A model generated the notes under the pieces. The model saw only the letters and a program-made list of their open reading frames with translations. It did not search any database and had not been told where the DNA came from. Both the position numbers and the translations under genes were made by a program. Shown here piece by piece: positions 1 to 8,163 of a DNA stretch of 64,000 bases. The stretch comes from Pedobacter cryoconitis (lineage in GTDB: Bacteria > Bacteroidota > Bacteroidia > Sphingobacteriales > Sphingobacteriaceae): the NCBI GenBank assembly GCA_019352875.1, contig JAAAFW010000006.1, positions 90,917 to 154,916 on the forward strand. Reading direction: 5' to 3'. Position 1 is the stretch's first letter, and each line of letters opens with the position of its first letter.

Positions 1-608
1 GTTGCCGGAAAGCTGAAAACTGCACTTTTTCCAGCTTTAATTTTTGCATTGTAAACGTGTAGCGGAGTGAAAGTTGTAGCCGGACCGGTTACACCATTGT
101 AAGATCCTGCGATAACTTCTACCTGCCCGTCATTGTCCTTAAGCTCTGCTAAAGCCAGGTCTTTGTGTGCAATGGCCTGGTATTTCGGTTTGCTCATCTT
201 ATCTTTTGCAGGTAAGTTTACCCAAAGCTGTACCATCTGAAAAGGTCCTCCCTTTGAACTGAATTCCTTCTCGTGGTATTCTTTATGTAAAATGCCTCCT
301 GCTGCTGTCATCCATTGTACGTCTCCCGGGTATATAACGCCACTGTTGCCTGCGCTGTCATGATGCGCTACTGCGCCATGGTAAGCAATAGTTACGGTTT
401 CAAAACCCCGGTGAGGGTGTACGCCCACACCCCGTAGTTCATCGGTAGGCGGAAGTACGACCTTTGCATTATAGTCCAGCAAAAAGAAAGGACTCATTTT
501 TATTTTATAACCTCCGGGAAAGAAATTACTAACCCGGAAGCCATCTCCAACCATATGAGGCTGTGGTGCATCTAATATGGAGAAGACAGATTTAATCTTG
601 TTTTCCAT
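1..608 (-). CDS. Pirin family protein (3' end outside window)
   Basis: Translation of the minus strand from ATG at 608 gives 202 codons without a stop, so the C-terminus lies outside the window. The N-terminal cupin carries the pirin pattern: HPHRGFETVT at residues 64-73, then GDVQWMTA and GILHKE. Likely metal ligands are H64, H66, H108 and E110. Pirins are mononuclear metal (Fe) bicupins; some oxidise quercetin, others are redox-linked regulators, and which applies here cannot be told. It starts 9 bp after the YceI gene stop on the same strand, so the two are probably co-transcribed. Confidence 0.92.
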   Translation of the reverse strand, partial: MENKIKSVFSILDAPQPHMVGDGFRVSNFFPGGYKIKMSPFFLLDYNAKVVLPPTDELRGVGVHPHRGFETVTIAYHGAVAHHDSAGNSGVIYPGDVQWMTAAGGILHKEYHEKEFSSKGGPFQMVQLWVNLPAKDKMSKPKYQAIAHKDLALAELKDNDGQVEVIAGSYNGVTGPATTFTPLHVYNAKIKAGKSAVFSFPA

Positions 609-617
609 GATTGTTGC

Positions 618-1148
618 TTATGCCTGCTGAGCAAACTGAAGCTCACCAGCGATTTTAATTTCTTCTCCTAACATTACTCCGCCTGTTTCTAGCGCAGCAT
701 TATAAGTAAGGCCAAAATCTGTACGGTTGATCTTACCTGAAATGGTAAAGCCAGCTTTAGTATTTCCCCATGGGTCTACAGCGGTACCTCCAAATTCAAC
801 CTGAAGTTTTACCGGCTTGGTCACACCTTTTATAGTCAAATCGCCCTGAAGGATATAGTCGTCACCGTCCTTTTCAAATGAAGAGGACTTGAAAGTAATT
901 TCCGGATGTGTTTCTGCATCAAAGAAATCACCGCTTTTTAAGTGTCCGTCACGATCTTTATTACCTGTATTAATAGTATCAACTGCGGCTTTAAAAGAAA
1001 CTTGCGCATGGTTGAAATCCGGATCTTCTGTTGTTATTTCGGCAGAAAAATTACTGAAGCTACCAGTTACAGTAGAGATCATTAAGTGTTTTACTTTAAA
1101 TTGAAGTTCGCTGTGTGCGGGATCAAGTATCCATTTTTGAGTTGCCAT
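618..1148 (-). CDS. YceI family protein
   Basis: This 176-residue protein has the YceI pattern: WILDPAHSELQFKVKHL near the N-terminus (residues 6-22), a long beta-rich body (FFDAETHPEITFKS, LTIKGVTKPVKL) and an end typical of the lipocalin-like YceI barrel that binds polyisoprenoid or similar lipids. I see no Sec signal peptide, so a cytoplasmic form is likely; E. coli YceI is periplasmic. It is the first gene of a probable two-gene unit with the downstream pirin, and a Crp/Fnr-type regulator is the next gene upstream. YceI-pirin pairing suggests a stress or redox role, which is inference. Confidence 0.93.
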   Translation of the reverse strand: MATQKWILDPAHSELQFKVKHLMISTVTGSFSNFSAEITTEDPDFNHAQVSFKAAVDTINTGNKDRDGHLKSGDFFDAETHPEITFKSSSFEKDGDDYILQGDLTIKGVTKPVKLQVEFGGTAVDPWGNTKAGFTISGKINRTDFGLTYNAALETGGVMLGEEIKIAGELQFAQQA

Positions 1149-1174
1149 AATCTTATTGTTTAGTTTTAATAAGA

Positions 1175-1182
1175 CAAATATA
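1175..1182 (-). promoter_or_regulatory. Candidate -7 box for YceI-pirin
   Basis: The minus strand reads TATATTTG here, matching the Bacteroidota -7 consensus TANNTTTG, 26 nt before the YceI ATG. No TTG is visible at the usual -33 distance, so only half of the promoter is supported. Confidence 0.45.
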
Positions 1183-1223
1183 GGGCCGGTTTTACAGACG
1201 GATGTTGATGTATGGTAAGAAAT

Positions 1224-1817
1224 CTATTTGTTGAAATGTTTGTGAGCCAGGTCTTTACGAACACGGCTTAAAGACTCAGGTGTAATCCCAAGGTAGGATG
1301 CAATCATCCATTGGGGTACTCTCAGGGTGAGATTTGGGTATAATTTGATAAAGTCAAGATACCTTTCTTCCGCTGTCGCACTAAGCAGCATATTGATCCT
1401 CTTTTGCATGAAACGGATCGAATTATTAAGCATAGTGATATTCAAATCCTGAATACAGGGCACATGAGTTGAGGCTTCCATAAAGAAGTTTCTCGGAATT
1501 ACAAGTGCGGTTACGGGTTCTGTGGTATCAATATAAAAATCTGATGGCTGATTGAAAAAGCTGTTTCTTTCAGAAAGAAGCCACTGCTCAGGGGCGAATT
1601 GAATGATATGTATTTTACCTTTGCTGTCCATGGAGTATGAACGCATCAGTCCTTCTACAACAAAGTAGGTTTTGATACTCGTTTCTCCCGGGCTAAGGAT
1701 AACCTGATTCTTTGCAAATGTCTTGACAGTTATTCCGCCTGAAATCAGCTCAAATTGTTCATCTGTTAAAGCAATCTTCTGCTGTAAATACGCTTTAAAC
1801 TGATTTATGAAAGGCAT
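1224..1817 (-). CDS. Crp/Fnr family transcriptional regulator
   Basis: The 197-residue protein has an N-terminal cyclic-nucleotide-binding-like beta-roll (about residues 20-115, with GETSIKTYFVVEGLMRSY) and a C-terminal winged helix (about 150-197, VPQWMIASYLGITPESLSRVRKDL). It lacks the Arg/Glu phosphate-binding cassette of true cAMP receptors, so the ligand is unknown; many Bacteroidota paralogues look like this. It follows a 52-residue Cys-rich membrane protein by 11 bp and precedes the YceI-pirin pair, which are plausible but unproven targets. There is no Cys cluster for an Fe-S sensor. Confidence 0.9.
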   Translation of the reverse strand: MPFINQFKAYLQQKIALTDEQFELISGGITVKTFAKNQVILSPGETSIKTYFVVEGLMRSYSMDSKGKIHIIQFAPEQWLLSERNSFFNQPSDFYIDTTEPVTALVIPRNFFMEASTHVPCIQDLNITMLNNSIRFMQKRINMLLSATAEERYLDFIKLYPNLTLRVPQWMIASYLGITPESLSRVRKDLAHKHFNK

Positions 1818-1828
1818 ATAGACGTAAT

Positions 1829-1987
1829 CTATTTTTTAGGTGTTTCGATATTTGAAAAATCAACGCCGCATTTACAGTTAGAACCACATCCACTGCTTTT
1901 AGGTGATACAGCTCTGTAAATTATCCTTCCGATGTAGAATAATGCAGCTGCAAATAGGAGTCCGACTAATATTGTTTGTAAATCCAT
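1829..1987 (-). CDS. Small Cys-rich membrane protein (FeoB-associated-like)
   Basis: A 52-residue reading frame runs from ATG at 1987 to TAG at 1829-1831. It has one N-terminal membrane helix (about residues 4-25, TILVGLLFAAALFYIGRIIY), a short basic linker, and a Cys motif GCGSNCKCG (C34, C38, C40). This is the layout of the FeoB-associated Cys-rich membrane protein family, usually encoded beside feoB, although no feoA or feoB is in the window. It ends 11 bp before the Crp/Fnr start, so the two genes are probably an operon. A role in metal or redox handling at the inner membrane is inferred. Confidence 0.75.
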   Translation of the reverse strand: MDLQTILVGLLFAAALFYIGRIIYRAVSPKSSGCGSNCKCGVDFSNIETPKK

Positions 1988-2022
1988 AATGTGTATTTTG
2001 GAGGTCAGATAAACATTAAAGA

Positions 2023-2030
2023 CAAATCTA
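2023..2030 (-). promoter_or_regulatory. Candidate -7 box for small Cys-rich protein and Crp/Fnr gene
   Basis: The minus strand reads TAGATTTG, matching TANNTTTG, 35 nt upstream of the ATG at 1987. No clear -33 TTG is visible. Confidence 0.4.
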
Positions 2031-2063
2031 TGTAAACCTATTGACCCTGTAGTCTTTAAAATG

Positions 2064-3263
2064 TCAATTTAGCCTCTCCATGAGGCCCACCGTGCCGCCT
2101 ACCCAGTTAAAATCCTGGTTATATCTTACACCAATCATTTTCCCCCTGCTTAGCCTGGCCAGGTTAATACATAAAGTAGGTTCTTTTCCATCTGGCCACA
2201 GGTAAAGTAGACGGATTTCTGCCTTTATCAATCCATCCGGTGCCTGAACAACGGGTTCGTAACTAACCTTCCTCTGCAGGATCCAGTTTTCCGGTTCCTG
2301 AATAGCTGTAATATCCTGCTTAGTCACATCAATAATCACGCCCATCCCCGCAAATGAGAACAAAGGTTTTAATACATAGTTTTCCAGGTCTGCCGGAATT
2401 TCTTTCAGCTCACTAACGAAAGTAGTTTCAGGTACAAACTCATTTTTAAGTAGGGGCATGGTATATTTGCTTATCCTGTAAAACCAGTTTGGGTGTGTAA
2501 TCCACTCTATATCCAGTTCGTCTCTGGGATCGAAACTTTGACGGAATAAATCCTGCTGGTCTGCGACCTCGTCAAAGATCAGACGGTTGTAAATCCTTCT
2601 CAGCCTTATTTTCTGTCCGTCTTTTAAATAAAAAAGCTGTTTGTTTTCCTGGAAGATGTCTGTCAGCGAGAGTACGGGTATCCCGAGAATCCTGGCGGTA
2701 ACGAAGAAATCGATAGCTGTTTTTTGTTCTGCAGCGTTGACGTCCATCAGGGCAACTTCCTCCGTTTGATAAGACCCTACAACAACTTCACGCAGGAGTT
2801 CTATGAAGGAAGTTCTGTTCAGCCCGTTGAAAAATGGCGTTAAAGGCGCCATATCATCCAATTTAAAAACTTTGGTATAAGTTTCTGCCAGGTGCATCTG
2901 GAAAGCATAGAGGGACGGGAATCCTTGTAACTCTATCAATCTGGGTACCAGCTCTCCGGCCTGATCCCGGCATACTGCAAAGTCAAAGGCCAGAAAATGT
3001 GGATGGTCATTTTCCTCAGGTACAAGCCATTCTACGGGGATTGCATTTTCGGTTTGCGCTTTAAAGTCCGGGTTTCTGATTATTCTGATGATTTCCGCGC
3101 CGGCATCGATAAGTTTCTCTTTAAAAGCTTCCGGCAGAAATATCGGCGTCTCTGCAAAACGGATTGGAACAGGTGGGTACCCAGCCTCCAGCTCGCTGAT
3201 AAACTCAGCGTATTTCTCATCAGAGAAGGATTCATTGAAGGCTTTCCGGTATTTAGGTATCAT
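2064..3263 (-). CDS. ATP-grasp-type ligase, glutathionylspermidine-synthase-like
   Basis: This 399-residue protein has no obvious named relative but shows ATP-grasp features. There is a pre-ATP-grasp-like half (RLIELQGFPSLYAFQ near residue 110; RRIYNRLIFDE near 225), then a Lys-containing strand and Gly-rich loop (YVLKPLFSFAGMGV, about 295-308), a hinge (WILQRKV), a metal-site-like AEIRLLYLW, and a C-terminal NWVGGTVG. The order resembles the circularly permuted ATP-grasp group that includes glutathionylspermidine synthase. It should form an amide bond from a carboxylate and an amine using ATP; the substrates are unknown. It is the last gene of a five-gene minus-strand cluster, 10 bp after the amidotransferase gene. 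Confidence 0.6.
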   Translation of the reverse strand: MIPKYRKAFNESFSDEKYAEFISELEAGYPPVPIRFAETPIFLPEAFKEKLIDAGAEIIRIIRNPDFKAQTENAIPVEWLVPEENDHPHFLAFDFAVCRDQAGELVPRLIELQGFPSLYAFQMHLAETYTKVFKLDDMAPLTPFFNGLNRTSFIELLREVVVGSYQTEEVALMDVNAAEQKTAIDFFVTARILGIPVLSLTDIFQENKQLFYLKDGQKIRLRRIYNRLIFDEVADQQDLFRQSFDPRDELDIEWITHPNWFYRISKYTMPLLKNEFVPETTFVSELKEIPADLENYVLKPLFSFAGMGVIIDVTKQDITAIQEPENWILQRKVSYEPVVQAPDGLIKAEIRLLYLWPDGKEPTLCINLARLSRGKMIGVRYNQDFNWVGGTVGLMERLN

Positions 3264-3273
3264 AGTTAATCGT

Positions 3274-4092
3274 TCAAAGGCCTGAAATTGCAGCCGCTAA
3301 AAAGTTTGGGAGAATATGGGTTTGAGTTAGGTAGATGTGTTCCGGATTTTCCAGGCTATCCATCATATCCTGATATTTTTCTTCTCCGTGGGCAGTAATT
3401 ATAGCTTCTTTTTTTTCTTTCTCCATCAAATATGCTTTCATGCGCACAGGATCAGCTTCCGGATGAAACTGCGTACCTACCATATGTGGCGAAAAGCGAA
3501 CAGACATCATACAACGCTCCAGGTCAATATGAGGTCTTTCTTTTTCGATAGCCAGCACAGTCGCCGGGGAAACAGATGAACTGTCCTCTGAATTATCAAT
3601 TACCTGCCAGTCTCTGCTGTCAACTGCATAGAAGGGGTTCTTTAATCCGGCATAAAGCAGATCTTGCTCTCCTTTTTCAGTCAGGGTGACCGGAAATATT
3701 CCAAAAGAATTTGATTTTCTTTTGGTAACCAGACCTACATTATATTTCCGGCAGGCCATCTGAAAGGAATGGCAGATTAAGAAAACATGTTTTTTAACAG
3801 GGTTGAGACTATTATAGTCTTCCAGCTCATCCAGCAGTCTGAAAAATACACGTTCCCACTCTTCTCCCTCACCATCGAAAGGACTTCCGGGGCCGCCGCT
3901 CGAAATATAGATGTCGAAATCGGTTCCGGGAAGTTCATGTTTTGCCCTGAGATCGAATACGCTGGCCTGGAGTGTCAGTCCATGATTCTTCTCGAAGGTT
4001 GACAGCACCCCCAAAATTCCTCTCAGCCCCTGATTTGGGAACTGGTTATTCATATCTATTACGGCAACTCTTACAATTTTTTTATCTGTCAT
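3274..4092 (-). CDS. Type 1 glutamine amidotransferase-like protein
   Basis: The protein has 272 residues with an intact class I amidotransferase triad: nucleophile C107 in FLICHSFQ, and H210 and E212 in GTQFHPEAD. An oxyanion-type glycine stretch, SSGGPGSP, lies at 64-71. Such domains release ammonia from glutamine or hydrolyse gamma-glutamyl bonds; no fused synthetase is present, so the partner may be a neighbouring ligase. It begins 1 bp after the YbdK-like ligase stop and ends 10 bp before the next ATP-grasp gene, implying tight co-expression. Whether it feeds ammonia or trims a gamma-glutamyl intermediate cannot be decided from sequence. Confidence 0.85.
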   Translation of the reverse strand: MTDKKIVRVAVIDMNNQFPNQGLRGILGVLSTFEKNHGLTLQASVFDLRAKHELPGTDFDIYISSGGPGSPFDGEGEEWERVFFRLLDELEDYNSLNPVKKHVFLICHSFQMACRKYNVGLVTKRKSNSFGIFPVTLTEKGEQDLLYAGLKNPFYAVDSRDWQVIDNSEDSSSVSPATVLAIEKERPHIDLERCMMSVRFSPHMVGTQFHPEADPVRMKAYLMEKEKKEAIITAHGEEKYQDMMDSLENPEHIYLTQTHILPNFLAAAISGL

Positions 4093-4093
4093 C

Positions 4094-5197
4094 TTATCCG
4101 TTTGTGCCTATCAATGTCTGGCTGGTTATATAATCTACTACCGATTCAAAACTTCCTGTTTGATTATACACGGCAAGCTGCCTGTCGGCTCCTGTACCAT
4201 TTTCTAATATTTTATGCACATAATTGATATCATCCCTGCATCCCAGGTCATCTACCACATCATCTACAAAATCCAGTAATTCAAGAATCAGATTTCGCGC
4301 ATTAATTTCCATCTCTTTACCAAAATCGATAAGGTTTCCATCAATTCCATACCTTGCTGCCCTCCATTTATTTTCATTAATCAATGCTCTGGAATAGCTG
4401 ATATATTTCATGTTTTGCAAACGCAGTTTATAAAGTTTAGCGCACAAAGACTGGAAAATTGCAACAAAAGCCATCGTCTCATCTACCAGCATCGGGCAGT
4501 CGCAAATCCGGAATTCGATAGTTTCAAAGAATGGATGCACACGAATGTCCCACCAGATTTTTTTAGCGTTATCTATGCTGTTGGTTTTTATTAACAGCTT
4601 AACATAACTATCGTAATCTTCGATACTATTGAAGATATCCGGTATACCCGTTCTTGGGAATTTATCAAATATCTTTGTTCTGAATGATTTATATCCAGTG
4701 TTCCTGCCTTCCCAAAAAGGTGAGTTGGTGGACAATGCAAAAACGTGTGGAAGGAAATAGCGAACCTGATTCGCAATATGAATGGCAAGCTCCCTGGACT
4801 GAAAGCCGACATGGACATGCAGGCCGAAGATCAGATTTGAGCGTGCGGCCTCCTGTAATTCATTAACGATTTCACTATACCTTGGGTGTTCTGTAATCAA
4901 CTGTTTTTCCCAAAGGGAGAAAGGGTGTGTTCCTGCTGCTCCAATACGTAAACCCTGTTCTCCGGCGAGCCTGGAGACGGTGTGACGCAGCATGGAGATT
5001 TCTTTTCTGGCCTCTGTTGTATTCTTGCAGATTCCTGTGCCCACTTCTACCACGGCCTGGTGCATCTCCGCTTTTACCTGATCCTTATGAATCTTTTGTG
5101 CAGCTTCAACTATTTTCTGGTCATGGGATGTCAGTTCCCGGGTTACCGGGTCAATCACCATGTACTCTTCCTCTATACCCAATGTAAACTCATTCAT
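4094..5197 (-). CDS. YbdK/GCS2-type carboxylate-amine ligase
   Basis: At 367 residues this matches the length of the YbdK family (glutamate-cysteine ligase type 2 fold). The hallmark GIEEEY is at residues 7-12, AEMHQAVVEVGTG follows at about 43-55, and GLHVHVG at 125-131 carries metal/ATP-site histidines. Family members ligate the gamma-carboxylate of glutamate to an amine, weakly to cysteine in E. coli YbdK. The true substrate here is unknown. It lies between an ATP-grasp gene (36 bp upstream) and a class I amidotransferase (1 bp downstream), which argues for a specific biosynthetic pathway over general glutathione synthesis. Confidence 0.88.
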   Translation of the reverse strand: MNEFTLGIEEEYMVIDPVTRELTSHDQKIVEAAQKIHKDQVKAEMHQAVVEVGTGICKNTTEARKEISMLRHTVSRLAGEQGLRIGAAGTHPFSLWEKQLITEHPRYSEIVNELQEAARSNLIFGLHVHVGFQSRELAIHIANQVRYFLPHVFALSTNSPFWEGRNTGYKSFRTKIFDKFPRTGIPDIFNSIEDYDSYVKLLIKTNSIDNAKKIWWDIRVHPFFETIEFRICDCPMLVDETMAFVAIFQSLCAKLYKLRLQNMKYISYSRALINENKWRAARYGIDGNLIDFGKEMEINARNLILELLDFVDDVVDDLGCRDDINYVHKILENGTGADRQLAVYNQTGSFESVVDYITSQTLIGTNG

Positions 5198-5233
5198 CTG
5201 GCTATCCTCCTGCTGTATACTGTAATTTGGTTG

Positions 5234-6256
5234 TTATTTAGTGCTCTTGGTGGTTTTTGTGCTTTTTGGTGTACTTGTTTTTGCTGCAGGTTTTGGTTTA
5301 CTAATCAAGGGTGAGCCTGATGCTGCCGCTTTAATATAAGCCCCCCAGGTTAAATTATCTTTTCCTTCCTGATGTGACCGCGCCCGCTCGATTGCATACT
5401 TCGCCGCAGTATCAACAACCCATTCAAAATTTTCCTGACCGACACTCGTCACTTCGGCATCGGGCGCAGGGTTACAGAAATCAATTGCATATGGAATACC
5501 GTCCCGGACAGCGAATTCTACCGTATTGAAGTCGTAACCCAGGTACTCGTTTAACTGAATAACATACTTCTCGATTTTTTTCAATAATTGAGGGCTGGAC
5601 GGCGGTGAATCAACGACATAGCGCAGATGAAACGGGTTACGTGGTTCGTATTGCATAATGCGGACATATTTTCCGCCTATACAGTAACACCTGTAATATT
5701 CATCAAATATAATTTCTTCCTGCAGCATCATAACATACTGCCCGGTTTTACTATGCTTATCAAAGAAATCTTCTTTGTCATGCAGTTTGTATACCTCTTT
5801 CCAGCCACCTCCATCAAATGGTTTCATGTAGGCAGGAAATCCCGTGTATTTAAAAATACCCTCCCAGTCCATGGGGAAAGCAAGATTACTGAATGATTGT
5901 TCTGACGTGTCGTCCGGTCTTTCATAAGATGGGATCAATGCTGTCTTTGGTACAGGAATTCCCAGCTTCACGGCGAGTGCATTATTAAAGAATTTTTCAT
6001 CTGCACTCCACCAGAATGGATTGTTTATTACAGCCGTACCTGTAATGGCTGCATTTTTAAGTGCTGCTCTGTAAAAGGGCACGTCCTGTGAAATCCGGTC
6101 AATAATCACTGCATAATCTAAAGGTTCTGCCTGCAGGATTTTATGAATATTGACAAACTCAGCGCGAAATTCATCGCCTCCTAATTCGTTTACCCGTTTA
6201 ACAAAGGCTTCCGGAAAAGATCTTTCCTGCCCGAATAGAATACCTATTTTTTTCAT
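5234..6256 (-). CDS. RimK-like ATP-grasp ligase with basic C-terminal tail
   Basis: This 340-residue protein has ATP-grasp motifs: GIPVPKTAL (about 119-127), a nucleotide-binding strand and Gly loop AYMKPFDGGGWKEVY (about 162-176), the hinge MMLQEEI, and the metal-binding end YAIDFCNPAPDAE (about 271-283). D-ala-D-ala ligase and RimK enzymes use this layout to join a carboxylate to an amine through an acyl phosphate. Residues after about 312 form a low-complexity tail of Lys, Thr, Ser and Pro that is not part of the fold. It lies 59 bp after the esterase gene and 36 bp before the YbdK-like ligase. Substrates are unknown. Confidence 0.8.
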   Translation of the reverse strand: MKKIGILFGQERSFPEAFVKRVNELGGDEFRAEFVNIHKILQAEPLDYAVIIDRISQDVPFYRAALKNAAITGTAVINNPFWWSADEKFFNNALAVKLGIPVPKTALIPSYERPDDTSEQSFSNLAFPMDWEGIFKYTGFPAYMKPFDGGGWKEVYKLHDKEDFFDKHSKTGQYVMMLQEEIIFDEYYRCYCIGGKYVRIMQYEPRNPFHLRYVVDSPPSSPQLLKKIEKYVIQLNEYLGYDFNTVEFAVRDGIPYAIDFCNPAPDAEVTSVGQENFEWVVDTAAKYAIERARSHQEGKDNLTWGAYIKAAASGSPLISKPKPAAKTSTPKSTKTTKSTK

Positions 6257-6315
6257 GATTTTTAAATTGAATCTTAGCGTTTAAGATATCGACAGGCTAT
6301 ATAATAAGAAATGAT

Positions 6316-7029
6316 TTATAAGGGTTGTATGCGGGAAAGGTATTCCGGAAACTGTGTTTTCCACAGTGGCCAGTCGTGTACGGCATTTGGTCTGACATCC
6401 AGCCAATGCTGAATTCCCTTTTGGGATAATATTGAAGACATTCTTTCATTAAAGGGTCTGCATATATCTTTTTCTCCCGTTCCCAAAATAATATTGAGAT
6501 TCCAGAGCTCCGGATCCAAATCATTTGGTACGAAGTCTACTGGATTGTTGTAATAGATGTCTCCGTTATAGAAGCCATCCGTCTGTGAAGTAATGTCAAA
6601 TGTTCCGCTCATACTAAACAGATGGCTGACCAGTCCGGGATACTTAAAAGCAAAGTTTGCTGCATGGTAACCGCCGAAACTACATCCGGCTGTGACTACG
6701 CGTTCCATACCAGTGTCCTGACATGCCATTGGAAATAACTCTTCCTTAAGCATTTTGTCAAACCAATAATGATTTTTAGCTCTGTCTGCGGGATGTAGAG
6801 ACCTGTTATACCAACTCCAGGCGTCAATACTGTCAGGACAATAGATTTTAACTATACCTGCGTCGATATAGTGTTGGGCTGCTTCGATTAATCCGAAGTC
6901 TTTCTGCTCATAGTAACGCCCCTGACTCGTTGGGAAAAGTAGAACAGGGTGTCCGCTATGGCCAAATATCAAAAGCTCTGTTTCAGCGCTTAAGTTTGGA
7001 CTATACCATTTTTTATATTCTTCTTTCAC
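6316..7029 (-). CDS. Esterase family alpha/beta hydrolase
   Basis: The 237-residue protein starts with GTG at 7029; no in-frame ATG precedes the conserved fold. The nucleophile elbow GCSFGG places the catalytic serine at 117, a likely acid lies in LGTGEKD, and the histidine is H218 in AVHDW. The sequence is of the putative-esterase group (esterase D / Fes-like fold). No signal peptide is seen. As the first gene of the amidoligase cluster it may hydrolyse or transfer an ester or thioester of the pathway product, or release a protecting group. That role is inferred from context only. Confidence 0.85.
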   Translation of the reverse strand: MKEEYKKWYSPNLSAETELLIFGHSGHPVLLFPTSQGRYYEQKDFGLIEAAQHYIDAGIVKIYCPDSIDAWSWYNRSLHPADRAKNHYWFDKMLKEELFPMACQDTGMERVVTAGCSFGGYHAANFAFKYPGLVSHLFSMSGTFDITSQTDGFYNGDIYYNNPVDFVPNDLDPELWNLNIILGTGEKDICRPFNERMSSILSQKGIQHWLDVRPNAVHDWPLWKTQFPEYLSRIQPL

Positions 7030-7339
7030 GCCTAAACGATTTATATAATGAATATATGTAAATCCGGTTCAAAGCACAAATGTTTTAAGATTTTCTCCTA
7101 ATAATCAGGATAATACTAAGAAACACACATGTTTTCTTAATTTTGGCGCCGGAAACGAAGTCTGTTTAAATTTATGTTGTGAAAATGTTTAAGCTTATTT
7201 TTGTGCGAAATAAGGCTTGTTTTCGAAGAGATAGCGGCGCTTCTACCTCAAGAAAATATAACGTAATTGTAGCCAAAAAGAAGCTAAAACAAATTATTAG
7301 ATAAATTTTAAACAGGCTCCAATAGGTGTAAACGATAAT
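7030..7339. promoter_or_regulatory. Divergent intergenic region between two esterase genes
   Basis: This 310-bp gap must hold promoters for both directions. On the plus strand TATTTTTG at 7196-7203 matches the -7 consensus, with a TTG at 7177-7179 that is slightly too close (16 nt). A small inverted repeat, TAAGAAA at 7117-7123 and TTTCTTA at 7133-7139, could be an operator. I see no gene in it. Confidence 0.35.
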
Positions 7340-7354
7340 TTGAGTGAAAATATC

Positions 7355-8161
7355 ATGCTAAATCAACATTCAGGACATCAGAACAGAACGCTGGATTCTG
7401 TATTTTTAAACAGGGCGGTGCAGCTGGATCTGTTCTTCCCTGATGATCTGATGGGAAATGAAAAACTTAACCTGCTTTTATTAAATGACGGACAGGATGC
7501 AGCGGAGATGGGGCTTGAGGAAATGCTTGCTGCACTTTATGCAGATCAGAAGATTGAACCATTACTGGTTGTTGCCATACATGCATCGGCCGAGAGAGTT
7601 GCGGAATACGGCGTTGCAGGCATACCGGATTATGCCGGCAGGGGAAAAAGGGCGGGGGCTTATACAACTTTTATAAATCAGGAATTGCTGCCTTATATCG
7701 CGGCGTTCTGCGGTATGCCTATACAGGGTAAAAAAGGGATTGCAGGTTGTTCTTTAGGAGGATTGACGGCTTTTGATATAGCCTGGAAAAACCCGGGCAA
7801 TTTTGATTTGACCGGTGTTTTCTCTGGTTCATTTTGGTGGCGTAGTAAAGATCTGAAAGAGAATTATACTGAACAGGACAGGATTATGCATGAGGTTATC
7901 CGGCAAACAGCAGGTAAACCGGCGCTTAAATTCTGGCTGATGACAGGAACCGAGGATGAAACTGCGGATAGAAACAAAAATGGAATTATTGATTCCATTG
8001 ATGATACAATCGACATCATTCGTGAGCTGCTAAAAAAGGACTACAAGAGACCTGCAGACATATTTTACTACGAAATGGTTGGCGGCAAACATGAGGTCAA
8101 AAGCTGGGCGAAAGCTATGCCCGCGTTTTTAATATGGGCTTTTGGTAGGCAGGTTTTTTAA
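7355..8161 (+). CDS. Esterase family alpha/beta hydrolase (divergent from the cluster)
   Basis: From ATG 7355 the protein has 268 residues; a TTG at 7340 in the same frame would add five. The elbow GCSLGGLTAF gives the catalytic serine, TGTEDETADRNKNGI carries a probable acid, and GGKHEVKSW the histidine. This is the putative-esterase (Fes/antigen 85-like) fold, related to but distinct from the other esterase on the opposite strand. There is no signal peptide. Being divergent from the amidoligase genes across a shared regulatory region, it may belong to the same system. The DRNKNGIIDS stretch resembles an acidic calcium-loop motif but is isolated. Confidence 0.85.
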   Translation: MLNQHSGHQNRTLDSVFLNRAVQLDLFFPDDLMGNEKLNLLLLNDGQDAAEMGLEEMLAALYADQKIEPLLVVAIHASAERVAEYGVAGIPDYAGRGKRAGAYTTFINQELLPYIAAFCGMPIQGKKGIAGCSLGGLTAFDIAWKNPGNFDLTGVFSGSFWWRSKDLKENYTEQDRIMHEVIRQTAGKPALKFWLMTGTEDETADRNKNGIIDSIDDTIDIIRELLKKDYKRPADIFYYEMVGGKHEVKSWAKAMPAFLIWAFGRQVF

Positions 8162-8163
8162 AT

